From Bacteroidota bacterium (GTDB lineage: Bacteria; Bacteroidota; Bacteroidia; Sphingobacteriales; Sphingobacteriaceae), in the NCBI GenBank assembly GCA_013286325.1, contig JABDFZ010000022.1, forward strand, positions 1-34,822: 34,822 bases of DNA. Reading direction: 5' to 3'. Position 1 is the stretch's first letter, and the number at the start of each line of letters is the position of its first letter. Below are positions 15,819 to 23,935 of the stretch, piece after piece. The notes under the pieces were generated by a model that worked only from the letters and a program-made list of their open reading frames with translations, had not been told where the DNA came from and ran no database searches. A program made the position numbers and the translations under genes.

Positions 15819-17654
15819 TTGGATACGAATTTATTTTCGCGGATCAATTTTCGCGGATTATACAAAACTGACCTTACAGGAATATTAAGAAACAGGAATA
15901 ATAGCCTAAATCTTAACCCGTACAATTCGATAGAACTGTTACGATTGGTATCAGTTTTATTTTTGCTGATATTATTTCCTGTTTTTCTATCTGCACAAAA
16001 CATCATCCCGCTCCCTAAATCATTTGTAAAAACTAACGGGCAGTTTCAATTAAACAGCAATACCATTATTGGTATGAACAGTAATTCGTTGCTGCCACAA
16101 GCCAATTATCTGCAAACAGAACTGCAAAAAGCAAATGGGATTGTTATTGCTGTTGACCCTAATGAGGTAAAAGCATTGATCGATCTGCAACTGGTTAAAA
16201 AGAATGAATTACCGGGGACGTATACTTTAAAGATAGAATCCAACAAAATTACGATTAGCTCATCCGGCCAGGAAGGTATCTTTTATGGGATAGTTTCGCT
16301 GCTGCAGATGATCAGGACTGAGCCGGTTGGTAGCACCGTCAATTTGACCACAGGAGAAATAAACGACGCGCCGAGATTTCAATGGCGTGGTTTTATGCTG
16401 GATGAATCGCGCCACTTTTTTGGCAAAGAAAAGGTTAAGCAATTGTTAGACTGGATGGCCTTTTATAAGCTGAACAAATTTCACTGGCACCTGTCGGATG
16501 TTAATGGCTGGCGGATAGAAATAAAAAAATATCCCAAATTAACATCTGTAGGGGGGGTTGGCAATTATACCGATACGCTTGCTGAGGCAAAGTATTATAC
16601 ACAGGAAGATATTAAAGAGATTGTAGCTTATGCAGGGGAACGCTTTATAACTGTTATCCCTGAAATTGATATGCCGGGACATGCTACCGCAGCTAACAAA
16701 GCTTACCCCGAATACAGCGGCGGAAGTATAGCCAGGTACCCTAACTTTACATTCGATCCATCCAACGAAAAAACATACCAGTTTTTGGCCGACATTTTAA
16801 AGGAAACAAATTCGTTATTTCCATCAAATATGATCCACCTCGGTGGTGATGAAGTTGCTTTGGGGATACAGGCATGGGCAGGGCGGCCCTCCATAACGGA
16901 TATGATGGCGAAAAATAAATTCACATCATTGGCCGACCTTGAGCATTACTTTTTTAAGCGCATGGCTGATACTGTTACCAGCTTGAACAGTGAAGTGCTG
17001 TGCTGGGACGAAGCCGCCGAAACCGACCTGCCCGCCGGTAAAACGATAGTATTTTGGTGGAGGCAAAACGTGCCTTCGCAATTAAGGTTGGCGCTACAAA
17101 AGAAATACCAGGTGGTGCTTTGCCCGAGGCTGCCACTTTATTTTGATTTTGTGCAGGACAAAAGTCATGTTTCGGGCCGTAAATGGAACGGCAGTTTTAA
17201 CAGCGTAAGCAGCGTATATAATTTCCCTTATAAAGAGTTTCCAGCAGATGAATTGCAATCAGACCAGGTACTTGGCATCCAGGCAAACATTTGGACGGAG
17301 ACTGTGGGCTCGGAAAAAAGGCTGGATTTTATGATCTTCCCGCGTATGGCGGCACTGGCCGAAGCTGCATGGACGGATTCGGCTATGAAAGATGAGAATT
17401 CATTTAACGAAAGGCTGCGGGCGGATTTTTTACTATACGATAAAGCGGGGATATATTATTATAACCCTTTCGATCTGACAACGCATCCAGAGGCAATTGA
17501 CTTTGCACCCCGAATCCCTAAAGTGATTGGTAAAAGCAAAAGGCACCACCATGGCCATAAAGTAAATGTGCATCATCATAACTCAAAGAAGGGGCATTTG
17601 AAACATGAGGGTGTACAACATCATTCAAAAGGTAAAAAACATCACAGACGATAG
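15819..17654 (+). CDS. GH20 beta-N-acetylhexosaminidase with His-rich tail
   Basis: 611 residues from a TTG at 15819. The GH20 catalytic domain spans about 185-540: FRWQ-like entry FQWRGFMLDESRHF, KFHWHLSDVNGWR (220-232), IPEIDMPGHA (280-289) and the catalytic pair in HLGGDEV (D344, E345). The chitobiase-like N-domain covers about 61-180. The export signal is residues 38-60 (LLRLVSVLFLLILFPVFLSAQ). No ATG exists in this part; residues 1-37 come largely from repeat-like DNA, so the true start may be the TTG at 15945 or a lost ATG. Residues 572-611 are an unusual lysine- and histidine-rich tail with 13 histidines in 40 residues. The enzyme releases terminal GlcNAc/GalNAc; it may feed the NahK-like kinase at 4841-5944. 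Confidence 0.88.
   Translation: MDTNLFSRINFRGLYKTDLTGILRNRNNSLNLNPYNSIELLRLVSVLFLLILFPVFLSAQNIIPLPKSFVKTNGQFQLNSNTIIGMNSNSLLPQANYLQTELQKANGIVIAVDPNEVKALIDLQLVKKNELPGTYTLKIESNKITISSSGQEGIFYGIVSLLQMIRTEPVGSTVNLTTGEINDAPRFQWRGFMLDESRHFFGKEKVKQLLDWMAFYKLNKFHWHLSDVNGWRIEIKKYPKLTSVGGVGNYTDTLAEAKYYTQEDIKEIVAYAGERFITVIPEIDMPGHATAANKAYPEYSGGSIARYPNFTFDPSNEKTYQFLADILKETNSLFPSNMIHLGGDEVALGIQAWAGRPSITDMMAKNKFTSLADLEHYFFKRMADTVTSLNSEVLCWDEAAETDLPAGKTIVFWWRQNVPSQLRLALQKKYQVVLCPRLPLYFDFVQDKSHVSGRKWNGSFNSVSSVYNFPYKEFPADELQSDQVLGIQANIWTETVGSEKRLDFMIFPRMAALAEAAWTDSAMKDENSFNERLRADFLLYDKAGIYYYNPFDLTTHPEAIDFAPRIPKVIGKSKRHHHGHKVNVHHHNSKKGHLKHEGVQHHSKGKKHHRR
15833..15858. repeat. 14-bp tandem repeat ATTTTCGCGGAT
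   Basis: ATTTTCGCGGAT occurs at 15833-15844 and again at 15847-15858, a 14-bp period. The flanks (TTGCACGGATTAATAAAAT at 15782-15800) resemble the 'cacggatt/cgcggatt' intergenic repeats common in this group. It covers the region where the GH20 gene should start. Confidence 0.6.
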
Positions 17655-17680
17655 AAGTAAAATTACATATTTTTACTGCA

Positions 17681-17908
17681 ATGAAGAACGACCCATTAAG
17701 CATTCCGCTTTTTGAAATGCGGCTGGAAGAGATTCATCGCGCCGACCCCTGGTTGCGCTATGAAATCACCATCCGCGATTTTATTGCATTATTCCCTGTA
17801 AGATATAAAAACGGCATACCTATGAAGCCCGAACATCCTGCAGTTTACGGCGTAGACAGGGAAGTCTTCCTGAAAGTACTGGTGGCTTTTAGCCAATGTT
17901 TTAGTTAA
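17681..17908 (+). CDS. Small hypothetical protein (75 aa)
   Basis: 75 residues, not recognised. It is mixed in composition, with no signal or membrane segment, and contains the motif-like IHRADPWLRYEITIRDFIALFPVRYKNG. A near-consensus -7 box (TATTTTTA, 17668-17675) lies 5 bp before the ATG at 17681. It begins 27 bp after the GH20 stop codon and its last bases overlap the end of the convergent ferritin gene by 4 bp. No other gene occupies this space, which favours it being real. Confidence 0.5.
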   Translation: MKNDPLSIPLFEMRLEEIHRADPWLRYEITIRDFIALFPVRYKNGIPMKPEHPAVYGVDREVFLKVLVAFSQCFS

Positions 17909-18456
17909 GGATTTTCTACACCTGTGTCTTGTGCCAGTGTTGCATCATCCGGGGTTTTTGCGAGATCGTTGTTAAGGTTGTATAAAGCATCATCATTAGC
18001 TTTTGCACCACCTGCAATTTTTATTTTCGAAAGTAAATCGAGCGCCATTGTTTCCTCTTCGGTTTGTTCTTTTACAAACCATTGCATAAAATTCCAGGTT
18101 GCCCAGTCTTTTTCTGCCATGCTCATATTTACAATGTTGTAAATGCGAGCTGTATTATCCACTTCGGATTTAAATACTTTTTCGAAACAATCGTTCACAT
18201 TTGCAGGATCGGGCCCGGGAGCAGGTATTTCGGTAACAACAACTTTAGCTCCGCGTTTTAAGATATATTCCAGAAACTTCATCATGTGGTTTCGCTCCTC
18301 ATTCGAGTGCCTGAACATAAAATTTGCAATACCTTCGTATCCTTTATCACTTGCCCAGGCTGCATAAGCCAGGTAGATCTGAGCGTTATGAGCTTCGTTG
18401 GTCATTTGGTCGTTTAATGCTTTTGCAAGAGAATCGGAGAGCCTGTTTGTGTTCAT
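17905..18456 (-). CDS. Ferritin (non-heme, FtnA-like)
   Basis: 183 residues from the ATG at 18456 (an earlier frame start at 18474 adds six residues and is less likely). Four-helix ferritin fold with the ferroxidase ligands visible: E21 (NEAHNAQIYL), E54 and H57 (EERNH), E98 (KSEVDN), Q131 and E134 (VKEQTEEE). No heme-binding Met of bacterioferritin is evident. It oxidises and stores iron in the cytoplasm as a 24-mer. The C-terminus (about 165-183) is longer and acidic. It is convergent with the 75-residue gene and appears to be transcribed alone. Confidence 0.93.
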   Translation of the reverse strand: MNTNRLSDSLAKALNDQMTNEAHNAQIYLAYAAWASDKGYEGIANFMFRHSNEERNHMMKFLEYILKRGAKVVVTEIPAPGPDPANVNDCFEKVFKSEVDNTARIYNIVNMSMAEKDWATWNFMQWFVKEQTEEETMALDLLSKIKIAGGAKANDDALYNLNNDLAKTPDDATLAQDTGVENP

Positions 18457-18614
18457 GATGATAATATTTATCAAGTAAACTAACAGCCCCGGAAAATGTT
18501 TAATTTATTTCATTATTGAGAGCTGAAAGTTGCTCTCACCCCCCAAAGACAATAGCAGACACTAAAGCATGTATTTAATGCTTGTGATTGAAAAGCTTTT
18601 ATAAACGAAACGGT

Positions 18615-18956
18615 TTATTTATAGGCGGAGATGTGACTGGTTTTTATAGTCAGCATGAATGATTTCCCTACACTTATTTTTATGCTTTTGTTTTGAAGCA
18701 TGGCCTTTATAGCCTCATCGTCCTTCATTGCCTCAAAAAGGTCACGTGCAACGGCTGAGCCACTGATATTATTGATCACCTTGCCGTTTTCTAGAGCTAT
18801 GTTAAATGTATAGCCCGATTTTCCACGATCGCCAGCTGATTCAAAATCTGTAATATTCAGTTTAAATTGCTGCTCTTCGTTAAGGCTTCTTTTTAAATGC
18901 AAACGGATAACGGGGATGTACCTTTTCCAGGTTGTTAAGTATTTTCTATCTTCCAT
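18615..18956 (-). CDS. Hypothetical protein (113 aa)
   Basis: 113 residues from the ATG at 18956 (MEDRKYLTTWKRY), which fits better than the frame start 30 bp upstream. There are no membrane segments or recognised domain; the C-terminal half reads as alternating beta strands (SIKISVGKSFMLTIKTSH). A near -7 box (TACCTTTA, minus strand) occurs about 10 bp upstream of the ATG. It stands alone, with about 155 bp to the ferritin gene downstream on the same strand. Function unknown. Confidence 0.6.
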   Translation of the reverse strand: MEDRKYLTTWKRYIPVIRLHLKRSLNEEQQFKLNITDFESAGDRGKSGYTFNIALENGKVINNISGSAVARDLFEAMKDDEAIKAMLQNKSIKISVGKSFMLTIKTSHISAYK

Positions 18957-19029
18957 GTAAGGCAATAAAGGTATTATTAATTGCACAGTAATTTGCTAAA
19001 CCTTACAGATTATATAAAAGCTAAAAGCA

Positions 19030-19230
19030 TAAAGCATAGAGCTAAAAGCTAATTGTTTGATTATAAGGTATTTTGTATCGGTTTATATGCAATGGTTTAA
19101 TAGGCTCTATATAACCACAACCGTGCATTTCAAGTAATTTAAAACAAGTATTTGGCATGATTTGTATATTAATTTGGCATGTTTACCCCTCGTGCAGCCA
19201 GTTTAAGACCATTAGATTTGTTAAATTGAT
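19030..19230 (+). promoter_or_regulatory. Intergenic region with TTTGGCATG direct repeats
   Basis: The 283 bp between two divergent small genes has no ORF of note. 19018-19050 holds AAAGCTAAAAGCATAAAGC-type low-complexity repeats. TTTGGCATG occurs at 19151-19159 and 19173-19181, a 22-bp spacing (two helical turns on one face). They lie 32-62 bp upstream of a perfect -7 box at 19213, a place suited to an activator. Confidence 0.4.
19213..19220 (+). promoter_or_regulatory. -7 promoter box TAGATTTG
   Basis: Exact TAnnTTTG match on the plus strand, 19 bp before the ATG of the zinc-knuckle/HhH gene. The predicted leader is about 13-15 nt. Confidence 0.55.
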
Positions 19231-19239
19231 AATATAGAT

Positions 19240-19533
19240 ATGGCAGATTCGGATAAAAACTTAAGGATATGCAGCCAGGGGCATCGCTATTATAAAAGCA
19301 GTGATTGCCCCGTATGCCCTATTTGCGAGCAGGAACGTAAGCCAAATAACGGACTACTTTCAAAACTTGGGGCTCCGGCAAGACGAGCGCTCGAAAATAA
19401 AGGAATTACGACAGTGCAGCAATTATCTCAATTTAATGAGGCTGATATTTTAAAACTGCATGGAATGGGCCCCGGATCACTACCAAAATTACGGGAGGCT
19501 TTAAAAACAGAAGGACTGTCGTTTAAAGATTGA
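19240..19533 (+). CDS. Zinc-knuckle plus HhH (RNAP alpha-CTD-like) protein
   Basis: 97 residues. The N-terminus has a putative zinc site, CSQGHRYYKSSDCPVCPIC (C11, H15, C23, C26, C29). The C-terminal half (about 40-95) is a helix-hairpin-helix domain like the RNA polymerase alpha subunit C-terminal domain: APARRALENKGITTVQQLSQ then LHGMGPGSLPKLREAL. Proteins of this arrangement are annotated in Bacteroidota as 'RNA polymerase alpha subunit C-terminal domain-containing'. A DNA- or protein-binding role is likely; no partner is known. It has its own -7 box and precedes the VOC gene by 33 bp. Confidence 0.8.
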   Translation: MADSDKNLRICSQGHRYYKSSDCPVCPICEQERKPNNGLLSKLGAPARRALENKGITTVQQLSQFNEADILKLHGMGPGSLPKLREALKTEGLSFKD

Positions 19534-19566
19534 GTTTAACTTACTTCATATAACCAAATATAAATT

Positions 19567-19953
19567 ATGTTCAAAAACACAAAAGCATTCAGCGGTTTCT
19601 CAGTAAACGACATGCAAAAGGCAAAGGAATTTTATAACGGAACGCTCGGTATTGACGTTTCTGAAAATGATATGGGTATAATGACTTTACTGATCTCGGG
19701 AGGGACGAAGGTAGTTGTTTATCCAAAACCCAATCATGAACCAGCAACATTTACTATTTTGAATTTTGCTGTAGCTGATGTTGATAAAGCTGTAGATGAG
19801 CTTATAAAAGCGGGGATTAAATTTGAGCAGTACGATTTTGGTGATTTTAAAACCGATGAAAAAGGCATTATGCGTGGTAATGGCCATGGTCCGGATATTG
19901 CCTGGTTTAAAGACCCTGCCGGAAATATTTTATCAGTGTTGAAAGAGATCTGA
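19567..19953 (+). CDS. VOC-family (glyoxalase/bleomycin-resistance fold) protein
   Basis: 128 residues, paired beta-alpha-beta-beta-beta modules of the VOC superfamily. It reads [23 protein letters not shown] at the N-terminus and [19 protein letters not shown] at the end, both typical. The second-half Glu-type metal ligand is replaced by the SVLK ending, so activity cannot be inferred. It follows the zinc-knuckle gene closely and precedes the methyltransferase by 59 bp, so these may be cotranscribed. Confidence 0.85.
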   Translation: MFKNTKAFSGFSVNDMQKAKEFYNGTLGIDVSENDMGIMTLLISGGTKVVVYPKPNHEPATFTILNFAVADVDKAVDELIKAGIKFEQYDFGDFKTDEKGIMRGNGHGPDIAWFKDPAGNILSVLKEI

Positions 19954-20012
19954 TCCTTTCAGAAAGCCAGCATCCTCCAGATTAAAACATTCGTATATTG
20001 TATTCGCAATAA

Positions 20013-20801
20013 ATGGAAACGATATATAATGCTATTGGTACGGGTTATAATATAACACGCAAAGCAGACCCGTTTTTAACTGGTCGGCTTTTGCATTTTT
20101 TAGAACCACACGGAGGTAAACTATATCTTGATATTGGCTGTGGTACAGGAAATTATACGGCTGCCCTTGCCAGGCAAGGTTTAAATTTTGTTGGTGTTGA
20201 ACCATCGGAAGAAATGCTAAAAGAGGCACGGAAGCGTGATGAACAAATAACCTGGTTACAAGGAACCGCCGAACAAATACCAATTGAAGGTAATGCCTTT
20301 GATGGAGTTATTGCTACACTCACTATTCATCACTGGGTGGATATTGATAGGGCAATAAAGGAAATTTGCAGGGTTATAAAACCCGGGGCTAAGCTGATTA
20401 TTTTTACCGCACTCCCCCAGCAAATAGAGCGTTACTGGCTTAATCATTATTTCCCGGAGATGCTTGGGTCCTCCATAATTCAAATGCCCACATCCGATTC
20501 AATTAATAGAGCGATCACCAAAGCTGGATTTGAAAATATAGGTACTGAGAAATATTTTATTCAGGACGACCTGCAGGATAATTTTTTATACTCCGGAAAA
20601 AGCCGGCCGGAACTTTATTTTAACGAAGAAATAAGGAAAGGTATATCCTCGTTTGCGGCCCTGGCTAATGTGCAGGAAGTAAAAGCCGGCTTGCTGCAAC
20701 TCAAGGCTGATTTAGAAAGCGGCGAATTTATAAACGTAAAGAAGAGATATGAAAATGATTTAGGCGATTACCTGTTTATTGTTGCTCAAAAGAAGGCCTG
20801 A
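20013..20801 (+). CDS. Class I SAM-dependent methyltransferase
   Basis: 262 residues. SAM-binding motif I is LDIGCGTGNY (39-48), the acidic motif II residue is E63 in GVEPSEEML, and motif IV-like LTIHHWVDIDRA follows. It resembles the UbiE/Methyltransf_11 group. The substrate is unknown: the C-terminal 100 residues (YSGKSRPELYF..) are typical of small-molecule or quinone-like methyltransferases, without a decisive clue. ATG start at 20013. Confidence 0.88.
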   Translation: METIYNAIGTGYNITRKADPFLTGRLLHFLEPHGGKLYLDIGCGTGNYTAALARQGLNFVGVEPSEEMLKEARKRDEQITWLQGTAEQIPIEGNAFDGVIATLTIHHWVDIDRAIKEICRVIKPGAKLIIFTALPQQIERYWLNHYFPEMLGSSIIQMPTSDSINRAITKAGFENIGTEKYFIQDDLQDNFLYSGKSRPELYFNEEIRKGISSFAALANVQEVKAGLLQLKADLESGEFINVKKRYENDLGDYLFIVAQKKA

Positions 20802-20850
20802 CCGTGGGACTGCAGCAGAGAAAATCACTTTTTAAAATAAAATGACAATG

Positions 20851-21007
20851 AGGAGGCACCTACGGAGCCATTGAATAAGTTTATTTTGTGCTATAAACAG
20901 GCAACTCCGCTGGAGCTCTTGACTGAAAGTAGCAACAGTTTAGTTCCAGAGGAACTACCTGTTTATAGTATATAGAATGATGTTTAAAGGCTCCAGCGGA
21001 GCCTCCT
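20851..21007. repeat. Nested palindromic repeat (CTATAAACAGG core)
   Basis: Outer arms AGGAGGCACCTACGGAGCC (20851-20869) and GGCTCCAGCGGAGCCTCCT (20989-21007) pair imperfectly. Inner arms CTATAAACAGG (20891-20901) and CCTGTTTATAG (20958-20968) pair perfectly. Within them are CAACTCCGCTGGAGCT and TAGTTCCAGAGGAACTA, each self-complementary. It fills the gap between the convergent methyltransferase and cutC genes and may act as a bidirectional terminator. Confidence 0.7.
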
Positions 21008-21066
21008 ATTATTGAAAGCGATTTCATGAGAGCTACAGGCTTTTCTTTTCGGGGATTTAATACTAA

Positions 21067-21828
21067 TCAGGTATTAGCCATTTTAATAATGTTCCTTACA
21101 CGTTCAGTGTCGGTTACATCGGTACTATATTCATCGCCGTAAGTATCGCCCATAACAATATGATCATTCTTATAGATCATTTTGCTTTCCACACGCTTCC
21201 TTGCCGATGAATGTACCTCTGTAGCCCCTGTAAAATGTACAAGATCGGCTACGTTGGCTTCACTTACCCCGCTGCCCGGCATTATTTTAATGCGGCCCGC
21301 AGCCTTTTCAATTAAATGGGCAATAGTACTTGAACCTTCCATAGCAGTGCTCTTGCCTCCAGAGGTTAAAATACGCTCGCAGCCAAGCTCAATAATATCT
21401 TCCATTGCCTGGTATAGATCGGCACACATATCAAATGCGCGGTGAAACGTTACACCAAGGCCCCATTCCTTTGCTAATTTTACCATTTCGGCGCAGCGCT
21501 CCTTATCTATAGTTCCATCGGCGTTAAGCATTCCTATTACAATTCCGTCGCAGCCTGCTTCAATACAATAGCGTATATCGGCCATCATTATGCCAAACTC
21601 CAGGTCGGTATATAAAAAATCGCCGCCTCGTGGTCTTATCAGTACATATAATTTTATGTGGAGCAGTTTACGGGCAATAAAGATCTCACCGTAAGATGGA
21701 GTAGTACCACCTTCATACAAATTTTCACAAAGCTCAACACGTGTAGCCCCGCCATCCTGTGCAGCTAATGCTGATGTTACAGAATTTGCACAAACTTCGA
21801 GAGAAACGGTGGTTAGTTCATGATTCAT
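21067..21828 (-). CDS. cutC: Copper homeostasis protein CutC
   Basis: 253 residues, the full CutC TIM barrel. Signatures: EVCANS (11-16), RVELCENLYEGGTTPS (30-45), VLIRPRGGDFLYTD, and ILTSGGKSTAMEG, followed by IMPGSGVSEANV and TEVHSSARKRVESKM. CutC was named for copper tolerance, but its biochemical role is unsettled. It is cytoplasmic. ATG start at 21828. A 9-bp hairpin (GTTTATAGC-AAT-GCTATAAAC, 21837-21857) lies 8 bp upstream, placing it in the leader or promoter. Confidence 0.95.
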   Translation of the reverse strand: MNHELTTVSLEVCANSVTSALAAQDGGATRVELCENLYEGGTTPSYGEIFIARKLLHIKLYVLIRPRGGDFLYTDLEFGIMMADIRYCIEAGCDGIVIGMLNADGTIDKERCAEMVKLAKEWGLGVTFHRAFDMCADLYQAMEDIIELGCERILTSGGKSTAMEGSSTIAHLIEKAAGRIKIMPGSGVSEANVADLVHFTGATEVHSSARKRVESKMIYKNDHIVMGDTYGDEYSTDVTDTERVRNIIKMANT

Positions 21829-21836
21829 AGCTTGTG

Positions 21837-21996
21837 GTTTATAGCAATGCTATAAACTTTTTAGTAAAGTTGCTGACGGGTTAAATACCTTAAACGAAAT
21901 GTTGGTTCAAATGGTTTTAAATGGTTTATAGTTCATAGTAGCCGCGATACCGTAAAATTAGCAATCCTGGCCATGAACCATCAACTATGAACAATA
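21837..21996. repeat. Hairpin and decayed GTTCATAGTT repeats
   Basis: GTTTATAGC (21837-21845) and GCTATAAAC (21849-21857) form a 9-bp stem with a 3-nt loop just ahead of cutC. Further on, TGGTTTATAGTTCATAGT (about 21921-21940) and CATGAACCATCAACTATGAAC (21972-21992) are complementary low-complexity repeats of a type common in these genomes. No gene is seen here. Confidence 0.5.
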
Positions 21997-22004
21997 AGCT
22001 AATC

Positions 22005-23012
22005 TCAATAAAAGCTTTTGCCGGGAACTAACAGATCCTGTTTTTCGGCATTACAAACCGCGAATGAAAATCCTTTCTGAATGGCATAAGCACCATATTC
22101 GCCCTTTTTATTGATTGCCAGAAAGCCAACCTGGATTTCTTTGGCTGTATCGGGTTTCTTTTTAATGATCCGCTTAACGGCCTCTTTACAGGCATCTTCG
22201 GGAGAATATCCCTGGCGCATGAGCTCAACTACCAAAAAGCTGCCCACATTGCGGATAACTTCTTCGCCTACACCGGTTGAAGTTGCACCGCCAACTTCGT
22301 TATCAACATATAAACCTGCACCTATTATCGGGCTGTCACCAACACGGCCACGCATTTTAAAAGCCATCCCGCTGGTTGTACACGCGCCGGATATGTTACC
22401 TTTTGCATCGAGTGCCAGCATACCAATAGTATCGTGATTATATTGATTTCCCGGGGCGTGCTGTTTATTTTCAATATTCATAACCGGAGAGTATTTGGCG
22501 GTTTTAAGCCATTCTTTCCACGCTTTTTCTGATTCGGGAGTAAGTAATTTTTCTCTTTTAAAGCCCTGCTCAACTGCAAACTGGGTAGCGCCGGCACCAA
22601 CCAGCATTACATGCGGTGTTTTCTCCATTACTAAACGGGCGACAGAAATTGGATGGGCAATATCTTCGATAGCAGCAACCGAACCGCAATTGCCAAACTC
22701 ATCCATTATACAGGCATCAAGGCTAACATGGCCGTCGCGGTCGGGATAACCAGCCCTGCCAACAGTATGGTTTTTCATATCAGCTTCGGGAATCCTTACA
22801 CCCGCTTCAACGGCATCTAAAGCCCTGCCTCCTTTTTCGAGTGTTTTCCAGGCTTCTTTATTAGCAATGATACCGAAATCCCAGGTTGAAATAACAATAG
22901 GAAAGCCAGCAGCCTGGTTTAAAATAGTTGCCCTGGCGATTTTGGAGGTTGATAATGCTGCCAGCGAGGCGCCGGCAGCCGAAATTTTTATAAACTTACG
23001 GCGGTTATACAT
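22005..23012 (-). CDS. Tat-exported N4-(GlcNAc)-asparaginase / isoaspartyl peptidase
   Basis: 335 residues from the ATG at 23012, chosen because it begins the twin-arginine signal MYNRRKFIKISAAGASLAAL; the longer frame to 23096 runs into repeat DNA. Ntn-hydrolase of the glycosylasparaginase family: the autocleavage site and nucleophile are in NHDTIGM (T195 after D194), with CTTSGM (211-216), RVGDSPIIGAG (223-233) and GGATSTG (241-247). It cuts the GlcNAc-Asn link of N-glycoproteins or related amides, in the periplasm. Folded export by Tat fits an enzyme that matures by self-cleavage. It would release GlcNAc, also the target of the GH20 and kinase genes. No neighbour shares its transcript. Confidence 0.92.
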   Translation of the reverse strand: MYNRRKFIKISAAGASLAALSTSKIARATILNQAAGFPIVISTWDFGIIANKEAWKTLEKGGRALDAVEAGVRIPEADMKNHTVGRAGYPDRDGHVSLDACIMDEFGNCGSVAAIEDIAHPISVARLVMEKTPHVMLVGAGATQFAVEQGFKREKLLTPESEKAWKEWLKTAKYSPVMNIENKQHAPGNQYNHDTIGMLALDAKGNISGACTTSGMAFKMRGRVGDSPIIGAGLYVDNEVGGATSTGVGEEVIRNVGSFLVVELMRQGYSPEDACKEAVKRIIKKKPDTAKEIQVGFLAINKKGEYGAYAIQKGFSFAVCNAEKQDLLVPGKSFY

Positions 23013-23057
23013 AGCCGCTAATATACAAAAGCATATTGAAACGAAACAAGGGGCGGG

Positions 23058-23104
23058 GCAAGAATCAAGAGTAGAGAACCAAGAGCAAAGAATCAAGAAC
23101 CAGG
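23058..23104. repeat. AAGAATCAAGAGT-type repeat
   Basis: CAAGAATCAAGAGTAGAGAA and AAGAGCAAAGAATCAAGAAC are variants of the tandem repeats at 9021-9048. It lies in the upstream region of the asparaginase gene. Confidence 0.5.
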
Positions 23105-23153
23105 ATTTAAAAAGCCAATGATATACTTGTCAAACCGATATTTTGTACAGACT

Positions 23154-23260
23154 TGTTATCCTGAACGCAGTGAAGGATCTTATACACAGGGTATGAACGC
23201 AGACAAGTATAATGGCAACCTGTCAACTTGAGAAGATCCTTCACTGTGTTCAGGATGACA
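23154..23260. repeat. TGTCATCCTGAACGCAG palindromic element (107 bp)
   Basis: Left arm 23154-23180 and right arm 23234-23260 pair over 27 positions with two mismatches (G-T type), enclosing 53 nt. It is the full form of the solo arm at 12845 and a relative of the element at 27489. It separates the asparaginase gene from the DUF4199 gene. Confidence 0.8.
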
Positions 23261-23308
23261 AAAGGAGATTGGATTTTAATCAATTAGAATGTCAACTTCC
23301 CACAATTC

Positions 23309-23833
23309 TTAAGCCGCCTTTTTAGTTTTAGCAAATAAGCCCAGGATAAGTGAAATAATAAGCCCTGTTCCAAACTGACCTACAAGCGCTTCCATTACCT
23401 GTGCACTTGTTGTAAATTGTTTAGCCACACTTACCAGGTCCTGGTTTATTTGCTGCTGCGATTCACCACTGGCTACCATTGCTTTCAGGGCATCCTTTAC
23501 CATATATTCTGCAAATCCCGGGTTGATGAATCGACAATAAAAAAAACTGAATAAGGCAATTATAATGGCAACAGTTACGGCTACCAGCAAGCCGGTTTTT
23601 ATCGCCTGCAAATAAGTGAGCACGCCTGTTAATTTCTTTACATTCTGCATTGCCAGGTAAATACCAATAGCCTGTATGGGAATTGATATGAGCCCGCCTA
23701 CGCCCCTGATGTTTTCGGTCTGCATTCCCCAGTTATATTTGGTATTTAACCAGACACCCAAAGAAAAATAGCCGAATAAAAAAATGCCGCTGATTACACC
23801 GGTTATTAAACCAAATTTGATTGTTGATTTCAT
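23309..23833 (-). CDS. DUF4199 membrane protein
   Basis: 174 residues with four hydrophobic helices (about 7-28, 45-63, 79-100, 148-167), the DUF4199 arrangement seen throughout Bacteroidota. Helix 1 is STIKFGLITGVISGIFLFGYF. The soluble loop of about 45 residues (103-147) faces one side. Function unknown. ATG start at 23833. Downstream of the LuxR-like gene on the same strand; the 102-bp gap leaves cotranscription uncertain. The helices of both N-termini (xxKFGxxxG and IKIGFKIG) look alike, suggesting a common membrane context. Confidence 0.85.
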   Translation of the reverse strand: MKSTIKFGLITGVISGIFLFGYFSLGVWLNTKYNWGMQTENIRGVGGLISIPIQAIGIYLAMQNVKKLTGVLTYLQAIKTGLLVAVTVAIIIALFSFFYCRFINPGFAEYMVKDALKAMVASGESQQQINQDLVSVAKQFTTSAQVMEALVGQFGTGLIISLILGLFAKTKKAA

Positions 23834-23935
23834 TTTTGTTTAGATTGATTGATGCAAAACTGGCCGATGTTTATCAGAAAAACAAAATAATGCAGGTGGA
23901 AAAAGGGTGGATTTTGGTTTGGATATGCGTTACGA

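Noticed and set aside
19151..19181. Possible sigma-54 promoter (TTGGCATGATTTG)
   Set aside because: The GG and GC elements do not have the required 10-bp spacing; the duplicate 9-mers fit an activator site better.
22111..22437. 108-codon plus-strand frame
   Set aside because: Shadow of the asparaginase gene.
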